Source: Aestuariispira ectoiniformans | Lineage (GTDB): Bacteria > Pseudomonadota > Alphaproteobacteria > UBA8366 > Aestuariispiraceae | DNA length: 64,000 nucleotides | Assembly: GCF_025136295.1 (NCBI RefSeq) | Contig: NZ_CP062788.1 | Coordinates: 806,001 to 870,000, forward strand | Reading direction: 5' to 3' | In this document: one piece after another, positions 51,541 through 61,322 of the stretch | Layout of the letters: each line of letters begins with the position of its first letter | Position numbering within the stretch: the stretch's first letter is position 1 | The notes under the pieces: generated by a model | Seen by the model: only the letters and a program-made list of their open reading frames with translations | Databases searched by the model: none | Told to the model about the DNA's origin: nothing | Made by a program: the position numbers and the translations under genes

Positions 51541-52911
51541 TTAGTAGCTGTATTCCCGATAGACCTGGGTGATGTCGCCGTTCCAGTCATATTGGAAGCG
51601 CTCCGCCAGAAGCTGGGCCTGGGTGCGGCCGCTGTCGGCCACGCGATGCAGCGTGTTGAGGTAATATTCCTCCGTCTCGCCATCCCAGTTCAGCTTGTTG
51701 CGGCGGGCCAGCCCGCCTTGGGCGATGGCGAGCACGTCGCGGGCCACATCCTGCAGGCTGCGCCCCTGGACCGTGGCGTTGAGGCCCTGCTCGGGGGCAT
51801 CGTCGCGCATCTTGCTGATTTCATCAATCGACCAGTCGCCGATCAGGGCTTCCGCCTCGTTCAGGGCCTGGCTGTCATAAAGCAGGCCGACCCAGAAGGC
51901 GGGCAGGGCGCAAAGGTTGCGCCAGGGGCCACCGTCGGCGCCGCGCATTTCGATAAAGCTTTTCAGCCGCACTTCCGGGAAGGCGGTGGTCATATGGTCG
52001 TTCCAGTCGGCAAGCGTCGGCAGCTGGCCTTCAAACCCTTCCAACTCGCCCTTCATATAGTCGCGGAAGCTTTTGCCCGAGACGTCATGATAGATGCCAT
52101 CGCGGTAGACGAAATACATCGGCACGTCGAGCATATAGTCGACCCAGCGTTCAAAGCCGAAACCCTCTTCGAAGACGAAGGGAAGCATGCCACAACGGTC
52201 CGGGTCGGTATCGGTCCAGACATGGCTACGCAGGCTTTGAAAGCCGGTCAGTTTGCCTTCCTTGAAGGGGGAGTTGGCGAAAAGCGCGGTGGCGAGCGGC
52301 TGCAGGGCCAGCGACACCTGCATCTTGCGCACCATGTCGCGTTCGCTTTCGAAATCCAGGTTCACCTGCACGGTACAGGTGCGGATCATCATATCCAGGC
52401 CCATGCTGCCCTTCTTGGGCATGTATTCGCGCATGATCTTGTAGCGGCCCTTGGGCATCCAGGGAACGTCGTCGCGTGTCCATTGCGGGTCAAAGCCGAG
52501 CCCGATCATGCCCGCGCCGATCTTACCGCAGACCTCCTTGGCCTGTTTCAGGTGACGGTTCACCTCTGCGCAGGTCTGGTGGATGGTCTCCAGCGGTGCG
52601 CCGGACAGTTCCACCTGCCCGCCGGGTTCCAGGCTGACGGAGGCACCGGATTTGCATTTCAGCGCGATGATATTCCCGCCTTCCAGCACCGGTTCCCAGT
52701 CGCCATAACCAGCCAGGCTTTCCAGAAGCTGTTTGATCCCCGGTTCACCGTTATAGGGCAGGCGCCGGAAATCCTTCTGATCATAGGCGAACTTCTCGTG
52801 TTCGGTGCCGATGCGCCAGTCTTCCGGCGGCTTGTTGCCTGCCTCCAGCGTCGCAATCAATTGCGCCTTGGATTCGATCGTCTGGGTATTTGGTGCCGAT
52901 GGTCCCGACAT
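51541..52911 (-). CDS. gshA: Glutamate-cysteine ligase (GCS2/plant-type)
   Basis: A 456-residue ATP-dependent ligase that joins glutamate and cysteine, the first step of glutathione synthesis. It belongs to the group shared by plants and alphaproteobacteria. IGTEHEKFAY near 35-44 supplies active-site Glu residues, and MIRTCTVQVNLDFE near 175-188 the conserved TxxxQVNxD block. Start is the ATG at 52911 with AGGGAAG upstream. It is 22 nt after rsmE on the same strand and should be co-transcribed with it. Confidence 0.93.
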   Translation of the reverse strand: MSGPSAPNTQTIESKAQLIATLEAGNKPPEDWRIGTEHEKFAYDQKDFRRLPYNGEPGIKQLLESLAGYGDWEPVLEGGNIIALKCKSGASVSLEPGGQVELSGAPLETIHQTCAEVNRHLKQAKEVCGKIGAGMIGLGFDPQWTRDDVPWMPKGRYKIMREYMPKKGSMGLDMMIRTCTVQVNLDFESERDMVRKMQVSLALQPLATALFANSPFKEGKLTGFQSLRSHVWTDTDPDRCGMLPFVFEEGFGFERWVDYMLDVPMYFVYRDGIYHDVSGKSFRDYMKGELEGFEGQLPTLADWNDHMTTAFPEVRLKSFIEMRGADGGPWRNLCALPAFWVGLLYDSQALNEAEALIGDWSIDEISKMRDDAPEQGLNATVQGRSLQDVARDVLAIAQGGLARRNKLNWDGETEEYYLNTLHRVADSGRTQAQLLAERFQYDWNGDITQVYREYSY

Positions 52912-52933
52912 GGCAGGCTTCCCTAATTTGTGT

Positions 52934-53704
52934 TTATGACCCTGTTCCACGGTGCGGCGGACGGTTGCGCCAATCGCCGCAAATCGCCTGCCAGCAGGTC
53001 AGCCCGGCCAGTGCAGCGGTTTCGGCCCGCAGAACACGGGGGCCAAGACTGATGGGGGTAATAAAAGAATGATCGTTCAAAAATTCAAGCTCTCTTTGCG
53101 AAAAGCCGCCCTCCGGCCCGGTCAAAATTGCACTGGGGCTGGATTTTTCGGCTTTGGCAAACACTTCTGACGCGGGGTCAGCAATCCCGGCCTCTGCACA
53201 GACGTAGAGATGGCGGCTTTCGTCCCAGGCGTCGATGACGTCGGTCAATTTGGCCGGTTTGGCAATCTCCGGAATGTCCAGACGTTCACATTGTTCGGCG
53301 GCCTCGACCACGGTGGCGACGGCGCGTTCCAGTTTCAGGCGTTCGGTATTGGTGCGTTCACTGGTGACCGGCAGGATGCGGCTGGCCCCCAGTTCGGTCG
53401 CCTTCTGGAAAACCAGATCGGTGGCGGATCGTTTCAGTGGTGAGAACAACAGCCACAAATCCGGGCTGTCGGCCTGATCGCGCAGCTTTTCCGTCAGGCT
53501 GATGGATGCCCAGCCCTTGCCCAGCCCGTCGATATGGCCCAGCCATTCACCGTCTGCCCCGTTGAACAGGGTCACCGGATTACCCGGCTGCAGCCGCAGG
53601 ACGGAGCGCAGATAGTGGGCCTGCGGCGGGGTCACGCCGACGACGGCGTCCGCCTGCAGGGCGTCGGAGACGAAAAGACGGGTCTTGGAAACAATGTTCA
53701 TCAA
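52934..53704 (-). CDS. rsmE: 16S rRNA m3U1498 methyltransferase
   Basis: A 256-residue SPOUT-class methyltransferase that modifies U1498 of 16S rRNA in the assembled 30S subunit. An N-terminal PUA-like domain (about 8-80) is followed by the knotted SAM-binding domain with LTGPEGGFSQREL near 195 and SLGPRVLRAETA near 221. It precedes gshA. ubiA diverges on the other side after 83 nt. Confidence 0.94.
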   Translation of the reverse strand: MMNIVSKTRLFVSDALQADAVVGVTPPQAHYLRSVLRLQPGNPVTLFNGADGEWLGHIDGLGKGWASISLTEKLRDQADSPDLWLLFSPLKRSATDLVFQKATELGASRILPVTSERTNTERLKLERAVATVVEAAEQCERLDIPEIAKPAKLTDVIDAWDESRHLYVCAEAGIADPASEVFAKAEKSSPSAILTGPEGGFSQRELEFLNDHSFITPISLGPRVLRAETAALAGLTCWQAICGDWRNRPPHRGTGS

Positions 53705-53787
53705 TAAACTCTGGCGTATAGCCCTTGGCCGAAAGCGCGCGATTGGTTAAACCAGACCTAGTGTAATGCACAAGGGTAAATTCATCC

Positions 53788-54708
53788 ATGCGTCAAGAAG
53801 CAAGCGATATTCCGGTCCAAAGTTGGGTAACGCGTTTCCTTCCCTCTTTTGCCCAGCCCTATGCCCGGCTGGCGCGGTTCGACCGGCCGATTGGCACCTG
53901 GTTGCTGTTGATGCCCGGCTGGTGGGCGCTGGCCATAGCGGCCTCGTCGCTGCATCCGGCGATGGCCTATCCCAATCTCTATTACATGGCGCTTTTCGGT
54001 ATCGGTGCCTTGGTCATGCGCGGCGCGGGCTGTGTCTGGAACGACATCACTGATCGGGATTTCGATGGCCGTGTGGCGCGCACGGCCGACCGTCCGATCC
54101 CGGCGGGCGACGTTTCGGTTAAACAGGCCCTCGCATTCATGGCGCTGTTGCTGTTGATCGGGCTGACGGTGCTTTTGCAGTTCAACCATTTTGCCTGGAT
54201 GGTCGGGGCGGCCTCGCTGGCGCTGGTTGTGACCTATCCTTTCATGAAGCGGATTACCTACTGGCCGCAGGCCTGGCTGGGCCTGACCTTCAACTGGGGC
54301 GCGCTGCTCGGCTGGGCGGCGATGGAAGGGGAGATCGCCCTGCCGGCGGTGCTGATGTATGCGGCGGGTTTCTTCTGGACCCTGGGCTATGACACGATCT
54401 ACGCCCATCAGGACAAGGAAGACGATGCCCTGATCGGGGTGAAATCCACGGCCCTGAAACTGGGTCGGGCCACGCCCTATTGGGTGATCGGCTTTTACGG
54501 AATGACCCTGATCCTGCTGGGGGCGGCGGCAGCGGTCGCACAGCTTTCGCTTTATTTCTGGCCGATCTACTTCGTGGCGGCGGTGCATCTGGGCTGGCAG
54601 GTACGCAGTCTTAATATCGACAATCACAAGCTGTGTCTTAAACTGTTCAGGTCGAACCGGCATTTCGGCCTGATCGTGGCGGTGGCGATGATTGCCGGTG
54701 GGTTCTGA
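53788..54708 (+). CDS. ubiA: 4-hydroxybenzoate polyprenyltransferase
   Basis: A 306-residue integral membrane enzyme that prenylates 4-hydroxybenzoate in ubiquinone synthesis. The two aspartate motifs that bind Mg-prenyl diphosphate are NDITDRDFDGRVARTADRP near 88-106 and YDTIYAHQDKEDD near 212-224. Several other helices match the family. Start is the ATG at 53788. A methyltransferase gene follows after 3 nt. Confidence 0.95.
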   Translation: MRQEASDIPVQSWVTRFLPSFAQPYARLARFDRPIGTWLLLMPGWWALAIAASSLHPAMAYPNLYYMALFGIGALVMRGAGCVWNDITDRDFDGRVARTADRPIPAGDVSVKQALAFMALLLLIGLTVLLQFNHFAWMVGAASLALVVTYPFMKRITYWPQAWLGLTFNWGALLGWAAMEGEIALPAVLMYAAGFFWTLGYDTIYAHQDKEDDALIGVKSTALKLGRATPYWVIGFYGMTLILLGAAAAVAQLSLYFWPIYFVAAVHLGWQVRSLNIDNHKLCLKLFRSNRHFGLIVAVAMIAGGF

Positions 54709-54711
54709 TCC

Positions 54712-55389
54712 ATGGACAAACTCAAACAACTGATCCTCGAGAATACCCGTTTGGAATCCCCGCGCTTCCTGCCGGAGATGAAGCTTTATCTGGCCGTGGA
54801 TGACCTGCCGCTTTGGCGGATGGGTGAGGATGGGTTGAAGGAACATGGGCTGGGCACGCCTTTCTGGGCCTTCGCCTGGGCGGGCGGGCAGGCGCTGAGC
54901 CGCTTTATCCTGGAAAACCCGGAAACGGTGCGGGGGAAACGCGTGCTGGATTTCGGGTCCGGTTCCGGCATGGTCGGCATTGCGGCGATGAAGGCCGGTG
55001 CGCGGGAAGTGGTCGCCACCGATATTGATCCGGTGGCCGAACTGGTCATGGGGCTGAATGCCGCCGCCAACGAGGTCGATCTCACGATCTCTACGGAGGA
55101 TGTGGTGGGGCAGGACGGGTCCGATTGGGATATCCTGCTGGTCGGCGATGTCTGTTATGATAAGGAAACGGCGGATGCGGTCCTGCCCTGGATTCGTCAG
55201 TTGGCGGCCAATGGCAAGGATGTGCTGATCGGCGACCCCGGGCGTTTCTATCTGCCCAAGATGGGGCTGCGGCGCATTGCCAAATATCACGCGCCTACCA
55301 CCAGCCTGATGGAAGACAGCGACCTGCGCAACGCCCAGGTCTGGACGATTGATGTGGAAAGCATGGGGGGTGCCGGATGTCAGGCCTGA
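54712..55389 (+). CDS. ETF-beta-type lysine methyltransferase (METTL20-like)
   Basis: A 225-residue class I SAM methyltransferase. TPFWAFAWAGGQALSRFIL near 50-68, VLDFGSGSGMVGIAA near 82 (SAM motif I) and LLVGDVCYD near 145 match bacterial homologues of mammalian ETFBKMT. An Agrobacterium homologue methylates ETF-beta and ribosomal L7/L12. It sits between ubiA and iadA with 3-nt spacing and a 13-nt overlap, so all three are likely one transcript. The substrate here is inferred. Confidence 0.85.
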   Translation: MDKLKQLILENTRLESPRFLPEMKLYLAVDDLPLWRMGEDGLKEHGLGTPFWAFAWAGGQALSRFILENPETVRGKRVLDFGSGSGMVGIAAMKAGAREVVATDIDPVAELVMGLNAAANEVDLTISTEDVVGQDGSDWDILLVGDVCYDKETADAVLPWIRQLAANGKDVLIGDPGRFYLPKMGLRRIAKYHAPTTSLMEDSDLRNAQVWTIDVESMGGAGCQA

Positions 55390-56549
55390 TCCTTATCCGG
55401 AATGCGGATGTCTATGCGCCGGAGGCCCTGGGGCGGAAAGACGTATTGATTGCCGGCGGCAAAATCCAGGCGATTGCCAGTTCGCTGGAAGAACCGGTTG
55501 GTGTGGAATGCCGGATCATTGATGCCGATGGCATGAAGCTGATGCCCGGTCTGATCGACGGCCATGTGCATATCGCAGGCGCAGGTGGCGACGGCGGCCC
55601 TGCGACCCGCACGCCAGAGGTACAGTTAAAGCAACTGGTACGTGGCGGGATCACGACCGTGATCGGCTGTCTGGGCACGGACGGGATCACGCGCAGTGTC
55701 GGCAGCCTTGTCATGAAGGCCAAGGCAATCCGGGCCCAGGGCCTGTCGGCCTATGTCTATACCGGCTCCTATCAGGTGCCCGCGCCGACCCTGACGGGGG
55801 AGGTTTCCTCCGACCTGGCCTATATCGAAGAGATCGTGGGGGTGGGCGAAACTGCCGTGGCGGACCGGCGATCCTCCTCGCCGACGGTGGAAGAGCTGAT
55901 CAAACTGGCCAAGGCGACGCTGGTGGGCGGTTTGCTGGGCGGCAAGGCCGGTGTGGTCCATCTGCATATGGGTGACAGCGACAATCCCTTTGCCCTGATC
56001 TATGAAGCCGTGGAGAAAAGCGACCTGCCGATCACGCGCTTTTACCCGACCCATGTGAACCGCAACTCGCAAATCCTGAAGGATGCGGTGGAGCTGGGCA
56101 AGCTGACCGCCATTGATATCACGGCGGCGGTCGACCCAATGGAACCGCTCTGGGGCAAGGAAATCCGCCCTGTGGAGGCCATGCGGCAACTGGTGGATGG
56201 CGGTGTGCCGCTCGACAATATCACCATGACGTCGGACGGCTGCGGCTCATTGCCCGAATTCGACGAGAACGGCCATATCATTGGCGCCAAGATCGGCGAA
56301 CCCTCGGCGCTTTACGCCAATATGGCCGATATCGTGCGCCAGGACGTGCTGCCGTTGGAAAAGGCGCTTAAAACAGTGACCGAAAACCCGGCCCGTATCC
56401 TGCGTCTGAAGGATAAAGGCCGGATCGCCATCGGCGCCGATGCGGACCTGCTGCTCGCCCATGACAACCTGAGCCTTAGCTGGGTCGTCGCCGCTGGGCA
56501 GTCCTGGATGGAAAATGGCGAACAGGTCCGCAAGGGGAGTTTTGAGTAG
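55377..56549 (+). CDS. iadA: Beta-aspartyl dipeptidase
   Basis: A 390-residue zinc amidohydrolase that splits isoaspartyl dipeptides left when proteins containing damaged Asn or Asp are degraded. Metal ligands are visible as GLIDGHVHIAGAGGDGG near 60, the carboxylated Lys in LLGGKAGVVHLHMG near 186-199, His in YPTHVNR near 225 and Asp in MTSDGCGS near 285. The length equals E. coli IadA. It overlaps the preceding methyltransferase by 13 nt. Confidence 0.93.
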   Translation: MSGLILIRNADVYAPEALGRKDVLIAGGKIQAIASSLEEPVGVECRIIDADGMKLMPGLIDGHVHIAGAGGDGGPATRTPEVQLKQLVRGGITTVIGCLGTDGITRSVGSLVMKAKAIRAQGLSAYVYTGSYQVPAPTLTGEVSSDLAYIEEIVGVGETAVADRRSSSPTVEELIKLAKATLVGGLLGGKAGVVHLHMGDSDNPFALIYEAVEKSDLPITRFYPTHVNRNSQILKDAVELGKLTAIDITAAVDPMEPLWGKEIRPVEAMRQLVDGGVPLDNITMTSDGCGSLPEFDENGHIIGAKIGEPSALYANMADIVRQDVLPLEKALKTVTENPARILRLKDKGRIAIGADADLLLAHDNLSLSWVVAAGQSWMENGEQVRKGSFE

Positions 56550-56630
56550 ATAAAGATCCTCACATGCATATATTACTGATTTTGAATGATACAATAGTGT
56601 GTAGAGATTGACTTCTTCAGGGGGGAAAGA

Positions 56631-57287
56631 ATGAAGAAACTAGTCCTGACATTTATTTTGGCAGTGTTCCTGTCCGGGTGCATCGCGAACGTTCGGTCAG
56701 ATGTCACGCGGTTTCATACTTTGGGGACGAACACGGCACATAAAACTTTCGTGGTGGTGCCGTATGAAGACCAAGAGGGAAGTCTGGAATTTAAAGCATA
56801 TGCCGCAGTTGTCGCAGAGAAATTGAGTGCATTTGGCTATCAGCTTGCAGATAGCTGGGAAAACGCGGATTACGCAGTCTTTTTCCAGTATGGGATTGAT
56901 AATGGAACGACTGTTGTGTCATCCAACCCGATCTACGGTCAGACCGGAGGTGGAACAACCTACACCTCAGGATCTCTGAACTCTTTAGATGGCAGTGCGA
57001 CCTATTCCGGGACGAGCTATACCTCGCCGAGCTTTGGTGTTGTTGGGACGTCAACTTCAACAAAAACCGTATATCGGCGTCGTTTCACATTGAATATCAC
57101 TGACATTAAACAATCCACACAAGATAATGTTGTGGATGTTTTTCAGGGTAAAGTGACAAGCGACGGAAGCAGTAATACATTTGCAACGGTCAGTGATTGT
57201 CTAATAGATGCCATGTTCAAGGATTTTCCCGGCGAAAGCGGAAAAACGACCACAGTGAATACGCTATCCGGCGAATGTAAGAAGTGA
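56631..57287 (+). CDS. DUF4136-family lipoprotein
   Basis: A 218-residue lipoprotein. The signal peptide ends in the lipobox LSGC, so Cys is residue 17. The mature part carries a DUF4136-like fold (KTFVVVPYEDQEGS, SFGYQLADSWENADYAVFFQYG) with a Ser/Thr/Gly-rich middle insertion (about 95-145). GC content is lower than that of its neighbours. A GGGGGAAAG ribosome site precedes the ATG. The function is unknown. Confidence 0.78.
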   Translation: MKKLVLTFILAVFLSGCIANVRSDVTRFHTLGTNTAHKTFVVVPYEDQEGSLEFKAYAAVVAEKLSAFGYQLADSWENADYAVFFQYGIDNGTTVVSSNPIYGQTGGGTTYTSGSLNSLDGSATYSGTSYTSPSFGVVGTSTSTKTVYRRRFTLNITDIKQSTQDNVVDVFQGKVTSDGSSNTFATVSDCLIDAMFKDFPGESGKTTTVNTLSGECKK

Positions 57288-57304
57288 TCTAGTTCTTATA
57301 CCAG

Positions 57305-57769
57305 CTAGCTGGCCTGAAGTGCCTTCCGCATAAACAAACTCAACGGATCAGGCTGATAATCCGCGAAGGGTTCGCATTCCTCATAGCCGGAGCGGCGGTA
57401 GAGGCTGATCGCTTCGGGTTGGGAAATGCCGGTTTCAAGGCCGATCCAGGCGAGGTCCCTGGATGCCGCTTCGGCTTCCAGGGCGGCCATCAGTTTGTGG
57501 GAAATGCCATTGCCGCGGGCGTCCGGGTGGACAAACATGCGTTTGATCTCCCCGAAACCGCCATGATTTTTCAGCGCCGCACAGCCGACGGCTTTACAGT
57601 CCAGCCGGGCGACAAAGAAGCTGATATCGGGTTGTTTCAGGCTGTCGATATCCAGCAGATGATTGCTCTCTGCCGGATAAAGGGCCTCCTGATAACGGTC
57701 CAATGCCTCGATCAGCGCGAGGATTTCGGGCTGATCGGGCGCTTCGCCTGCAATTGTTACCGTGGTCAT
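57305..57769 (-). CDS. GNAT-family N-acetyltransferase
   Basis: A 154-residue acetyltransferase. The acetyl-CoA motif [19 protein letters not shown] lies near 82-100 and [11 protein letters not shown] near 128. The N-terminal [22 protein letters not shown] resembles the PA/YafP-type subgroup. The start overlaps the methylmalonyl-CoA mutase stop by 4 nt. Whether it acetylates the mutase or merely shares its transcript is unknown. Confidence 0.9.
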   Translation of the reverse strand: MTTVTIAGEAPDQPEILALIEALDRYQEALYPAESNHLLDIDSLKQPDISFFVARLDCKAVGCAALKNHGGFGEIKRMFVHPDARGNGISHKLMAALEAEAASRDLAWIGLETGISQPEAISLYRRSGYEECEPFADYQPDPLSLFMRKALQAS

Positions 57770-59934
57770 TCAGCAGCTTTGGGCGTCTGTGCGTTGATCA
57801 TGTCGATGATCTCTGCTGCCGCCGTCGGGATGTTGGTGCCGGGGCCATAGATGGCGGCCGCACCGGATGCACGCAGGAAGTCGTAATCCTGCGGCGGGAT
57901 CACGCCGCCACATACGACGAGGATATCCTCCGCGCCTTCTTTCTTCAGCGCCTCGATCAACTGCGGCACCAGCGTCTTGTGGCCTGCGGCCTGGGAGGAT
58001 ACGCCGATCACATGCACGTCTGCCTCGATGGCTTGCTGGGCGGCTTCTTCCGGGGTCTGGAACAGCGGTCCCACATCCACGTCGAAACCGATATCGGCAA
58101 AGGCGGTGGCGATCACTTTCGCGCCGCGATCATGACCGTCCTGACCCATCTTGACCACCAGCATACGCGGGCGGCGGCCATGGACCTCGGCGAATTTATC
58201 AATATCCATCTTGATCTTCTGGAACCCTTCGTCACCGTCATAGGCGGAACCATAGACACCTGTGATAGAACGGATTACAGCACGATGGCGGGTGAATTCT
58301 TTCTCTAGGGCGTCGGAAATTTCACCCACGGTTGCCCGTCGGCGGGTGGCCTCCACGGCCAGCTCCAGCAGGTTGCCTGTTCCCGATTTGGCGGCTGATG
58401 TCAGGGCATCCAGTGCCTGCTGGCAGGCGGCCTCGTCGCGGGAGCTGCGGATTTTCTCAAGCCGGGCGACCTGCTGTTCGCGCACCTTGGTGTTGTCGAT
58501 GTCGAGGATGTCGATGGCCTCATCGCCTTCGACCTTGTATTTATTGACGCCGACGATGACTTCCTCGCCGCGGTCGATGCGCGCCTGTTTGCGGGCCGCG
58601 GCCTCTTCGATGCGCAGTTTGGGCATTCCGGCTTCGACCGCCTTGGTCATGCCGCCCATTTCCTCCACCTCGTCGATCAGCTTTCCGGCCTCCGCAATCA
58701 GGGAGGCGGTCAGGCTTTCTACATAATAGCTGCCAGCCAGCGGGTCGACGGTCTTGGTGATGCCGGTCTCTTCCTGTAACACCAGTTGCGTGTTACGCGC
58801 GATCCGGGCGGAGAAATCGGTGGGCAGGCCGACGGCCTCATCGAGGGCATTGGTATGCAGGGACTGTGTGCCGCCGAGCGCGGCGGCCATAGCCTCGACC
58901 GTGGTGCGGATCACGTTGTTATACGGGTCCTGTTCGGTCAGCGACACGCCGCTGGTCTGGCAGTGTGTGCGCAGCATCAGCGATTTGTCATCCTTGGGAT
59001 CGAAATGCTTTTTCATCAGCGTCGACCAGAGATAGCGCGCGGCGCGCAGCTTGGCGACTTCCATGAAGAAGTTCATGCCGATGCAGAAGAAGAAACTGAG
59101 GCGCGGGGCGAATTTGTCCACGTCCAGGCCGCTGTCGATGGCGGCGCGTACGTATTCCAGTCCGTCGGCAATGGTAAACGCCAGTTCCTGCACCTGGGTC
59201 GCGCCCGCTTCCTGCATGTGATAGCCGGAAATGGAGATAGAGTTGAAGCGCGGCATATGACTGGCCGTGTAGCCGATGATGTCGGAGATGATCCGCATGG
59301 AGGGTTCCGGCGGATAGATATAGGTGTTGCGGACCATGAATTCCTTCAGAATGTCGTTCTGAATGGTGCCCGAAAGCTTGTCCTGGGAAACGCCCTGTTC
59401 TTCCGCCGCCACGATATAGCCCGCCATCACCGGCAGGACCGCGCCGTTCATGGTCATGGAGACCGACATCTTGTCCAGCGGGATACCGTCGAAGAGGATT
59501 TTCATATCCTCCACGCTGTCGATGGCGACACCGGCCTTGCCCACATCACCGACGACACGCGGATGGTCGCTGTCATACCCGCGGTGGGTGGCAAGGTCGA
59601 AGGCGACCGACAGGCCCATCTGACCGGCGGCCAGGTTGCGGCGGTAAAAGGCGTTGGAGTCTTCCGCCGTGGAGAAACCGGCATATTGGCGCACCGTCCA
59701 GGGGCGGCCGGTATACATGGTGGCACGCGGGCCGCGCAGGAAAGGCGCAAAGCCGGGCATCATGCCGCCGTTTTGCATATGCTCCAGGTTTTCCAGATCG
59801 GCGGCGGTGTAAAGCGGCCTGACGTCGATCCCTTCCGGGGTCTCCCAGGTCAAACTATCGGCCGTGCGGCCCTTCAGTTCTTTTTCCGCCTGCGCGTTCC
59901 AGTCTTCCACCGACTTTTTTTCGAACTCCGCCAT
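57766..59934 (-). CDS. scpA: Methylmalonyl-CoA mutase (B12-dependent, large catalytic type)
   Basis: A 722-residue enzyme converting (R)-methylmalonyl-CoA and succinyl-CoA, used when propionyl-CoA from odd-chain fats, amino acids or polymers is oxidised. The TIM-barrel domain (about 30-560) has the substrate-binding [14 protein letters not shown] near 83 and [15 protein letters not shown] near 118. The C-terminal B12 domain has [10 protein letters not shown] with the coenzyme ligand His (about 610). The ATG at 59934 follows GGGAG; the frame continues upstream to 60000 without family similarity. No mutase chaperone or epimerase is adjacent. Confidence 0.95.
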   Translation of the reverse strand: MAEFEKKSVEDWNAQAEKELKGRTADSLTWETPEGIDVRPLYTAADLENLEHMQNGGMMPGFAPFLRGPRATMYTGRPWTVRQYAGFSTAEDSNAFYRRNLAAGQMGLSVAFDLATHRGYDSDHPRVVGDVGKAGVAIDSVEDMKILFDGIPLDKMSVSMTMNGAVLPVMAGYIVAAEEQGVSQDKLSGTIQNDILKEFMVRNTYIYPPEPSMRIISDIIGYTASHMPRFNSISISGYHMQEAGATQVQELAFTIADGLEYVRAAIDSGLDVDKFAPRLSFFFCIGMNFFMEVAKLRAARYLWSTLMKKHFDPKDDKSLMLRTHCQTSGVSLTEQDPYNNVIRTTVEAMAAALGGTQSLHTNALDEAVGLPTDFSARIARNTQLVLQEETGITKTVDPLAGSYYVESLTASLIAEAGKLIDEVEEMGGMTKAVEAGMPKLRIEEAAARKQARIDRGEEVIVGVNKYKVEGDEAIDILDIDNTKVREQQVARLEKIRSSRDEAACQQALDALTSAAKSGTGNLLELAVEATRRRATVGEISDALEKEFTRHRAVIRSITGVYGSAYDGDEGFQKIKMDIDKFAEVHGRRPRMLVVKMGQDGHDRGAKVIATAFADIGFDVDVGPLFQTPEEAAQQAIEADVHVIGVSSQAAGHKTLVPQLIEALKKEGAEDILVVCGGVIPPQDYDFLRASGAAAIYGPGTNIPTAAAEIIDMINAQTPKAAE

Positions 59935-60094
59935 GACGTGCTGCTCCCAAGGTTTTCTTTGTTCGATGCTAAAATACGCGGGCTTGCCGGAATTGTCCAT
60001 ACGCTACCGTATGGTGGCAATGCAGCATCGTTAGATGCTTGAACAAAATCAGGAAATCCGCGATTCTTTAGTCTGTTCAAGATGGGGAAAGAAT

Positions 60095-60340
60095 GTGTCC
60101 GACGTCAAGAAGTTGATCGCACAGGCGATAAAAGGCGCTGATAAATCCTGGTTCAACGAGGATTATGTGAAGCAGGCCGAAGCTGTGATCCGGGGGTTGA
60201 AGGCCAAAGGGTTCGTGGTGGTTGAGGAAAAACCGACGGAAAAGCAGGTGGAGGCGGGCAAGGATGCCCTGCAGTCGGGACGCTATCGCCCGTCGGATGT
60301 TGTTACTGTCCTGTATCAGGCAATGGTTCGCGCGCGCTGA
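60095..60340 (+). CDS. Small charged protein of unknown function
   Basis: An 81-residue protein from a GTG at 60095 with GGGGAAAGA upstream. The N-terminal half is helical (KLIAQAIKGADKSWFNEDYVKQAEAVI) and the C-terminal half has ALQSGRYRPSDVVTVLYQAMV. I recall similar short orphan proteins in Rhodospirillales but no function. Its last 38 nt overlap the convergent lipase-like gene. Possibly a nucleic-acid-associated or regulatory peptide; that is a guess. Confidence 0.65.
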   Translation: MSDVKKLIAQAIKGADKSWFNEDYVKQAEAVIRGLKAKGFVVVEEKPTEKQVEAGKDALQSGRYRPSDVVTVLYQAMVRAR

Positions 60341-61322
60341 TCCTGCCATCCTTGTCGACCGTCGCCCGAAGGGCAGGGGCCGCGCCGGTCAGGGCATAGT
60401 CTGCGATATCCTCCCAGACCCGTTTGGCGTTCAGGTCCCGCATCAGCATGTGAAAGCCGTCCTCATATTCGATCAGGGACCAATGCCGTTCCGGCCCCTT
60501 GGGAAGGCTCCCCAGAAAATGCTGGCGGGATTCATCCGGGATCAGTTCCTCGTCCTGGCCGTAGAGGATCAGGGCGGGCTCTGAAAGAAGCGGGGCGGCC
60601 TGCTGGGCCTCTGTCATCAGGTTCAACAGGCCCCAGGCGCTGTCGAGGCGGGTCTTCTTGATGATCAGCGGGTCCCTGCCCAGCGCGCGCAGCATTTCGA
60701 TATTGTCGGAAGGCCTTAAATGGGTGCGCGGCTGCATCTTGGCCCAGGGGATCAGATGGACGATCACCCAGGCCGCCCCCTCCTGTAGCCAGGGTAGTTG
60801 CTGACGTCCCCAGACCGCCGGGGCGCTCAGGATGATGCGGTCGCTTTCAGGGCGTGCGCCGAAGGCTTCCGCCGTGGCAATCACCGCGCCTCCCATGCTT
60901 TCACCCAGCAGGATCAGCGGCACGTCGGGGTGTTTTCGGCGCAGCAGATGGGCGGCCTCGCGCAGGTCTGCCCGCAGGGTATCGCCGCCAGGCCAGAGGC
61001 CGTGCTGTTCGGTTTCGCCAAAGCCGCGCTGGTCATAGGCATAGGTCCAGATGCCCCGTGTTGCCCAATAGGCCGCCGGGTCGGAATAGGATTTGGAATA
61101 GTCGTTGAAACCGTGCAGCGCCAGAATAACGGCTTTCGGGGGCAGTCCCGTCTCGTCGCGCCAAAGCCGGTAGGGCAGTTTGTTGCCGTCCGGCATGACG
61201 AAATTTTCAGCCGTCAGGATGGCATTCTGAATGGTGGGCCCGGCATGTTCCACGCGCGGCGCACAAGCGCCCAGCAACAACAAACAAAGCAACGGAATGG
61301 CGAGCCTTGCAGACCGGATCAT
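60303..61322 (-). CDS. Alpha/beta hydrolase lipoprotein (monoacylglycerol lipase-like)
   Basis: A 339-residue hydrolase of the Hydrolase_4 / lysophospholipase group. The signal sequence ends in the lipobox LLLLGAC, so Cys is about 20. The nucleophile elbow GESMGG lies near 140, Asp in LILYGQDEELIP near 255 and the His in EDGFHMLMRD near 290. It is the third gene of an operon with the membrane protein and MarR, its start overlapping the MarR stop by 4 nt. Confidence 0.9.
   Translation of the reverse strand: MIRSARLAIPLLCLLLLGACAPRVEHAGPTIQNAILTAENFVMPDGNKLPYRLWRDETGLPPKAVILALHGFNDYSKSYSDPAAYWATRGIWTYAYDQRGFGETEQHGLWPGGDTLRADLREAAHLLRRKHPDVPLILLGESMGGAVIATAEAFGARPESDRIILSAPAVWGRQQLPWLQEGAAWVIVHLIPWAKMQPRTHLRPSDNIEMLRALGRDPLIIKKTRLDSAWGLLNLMTEAQQAAPLLSEPALILYGQDEELIPDESRQHFLGSLPKGPERHWSLIEYEDGFHMLMRDLNAKRVWEDIADYALTGAAPALRATVDKDGRISAREPLPDTGQ

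Noticed and set aside
51514-52926. 470-codon open frame on the plus strand, plus similar ones at 33077-34303 and 58786-60042
   Set aside because: Each runs opposite gshA, legB/ptmE or the mutase, all of which have clear motifs; the mirror frames have none.
53782-55290. 502-codon open frame on the minus strand
   Set aside because: It is antisense to ubiA and the methyltransferase, with histidine- and arginine-rich translation typical of shadows.
57301-57312. 12-bp perfect palindrome CCAGCTAGCTGG at the end of the GNAT gene
   Set aside because: It is short, overlaps coding sequence and has no T tail; likely chance.
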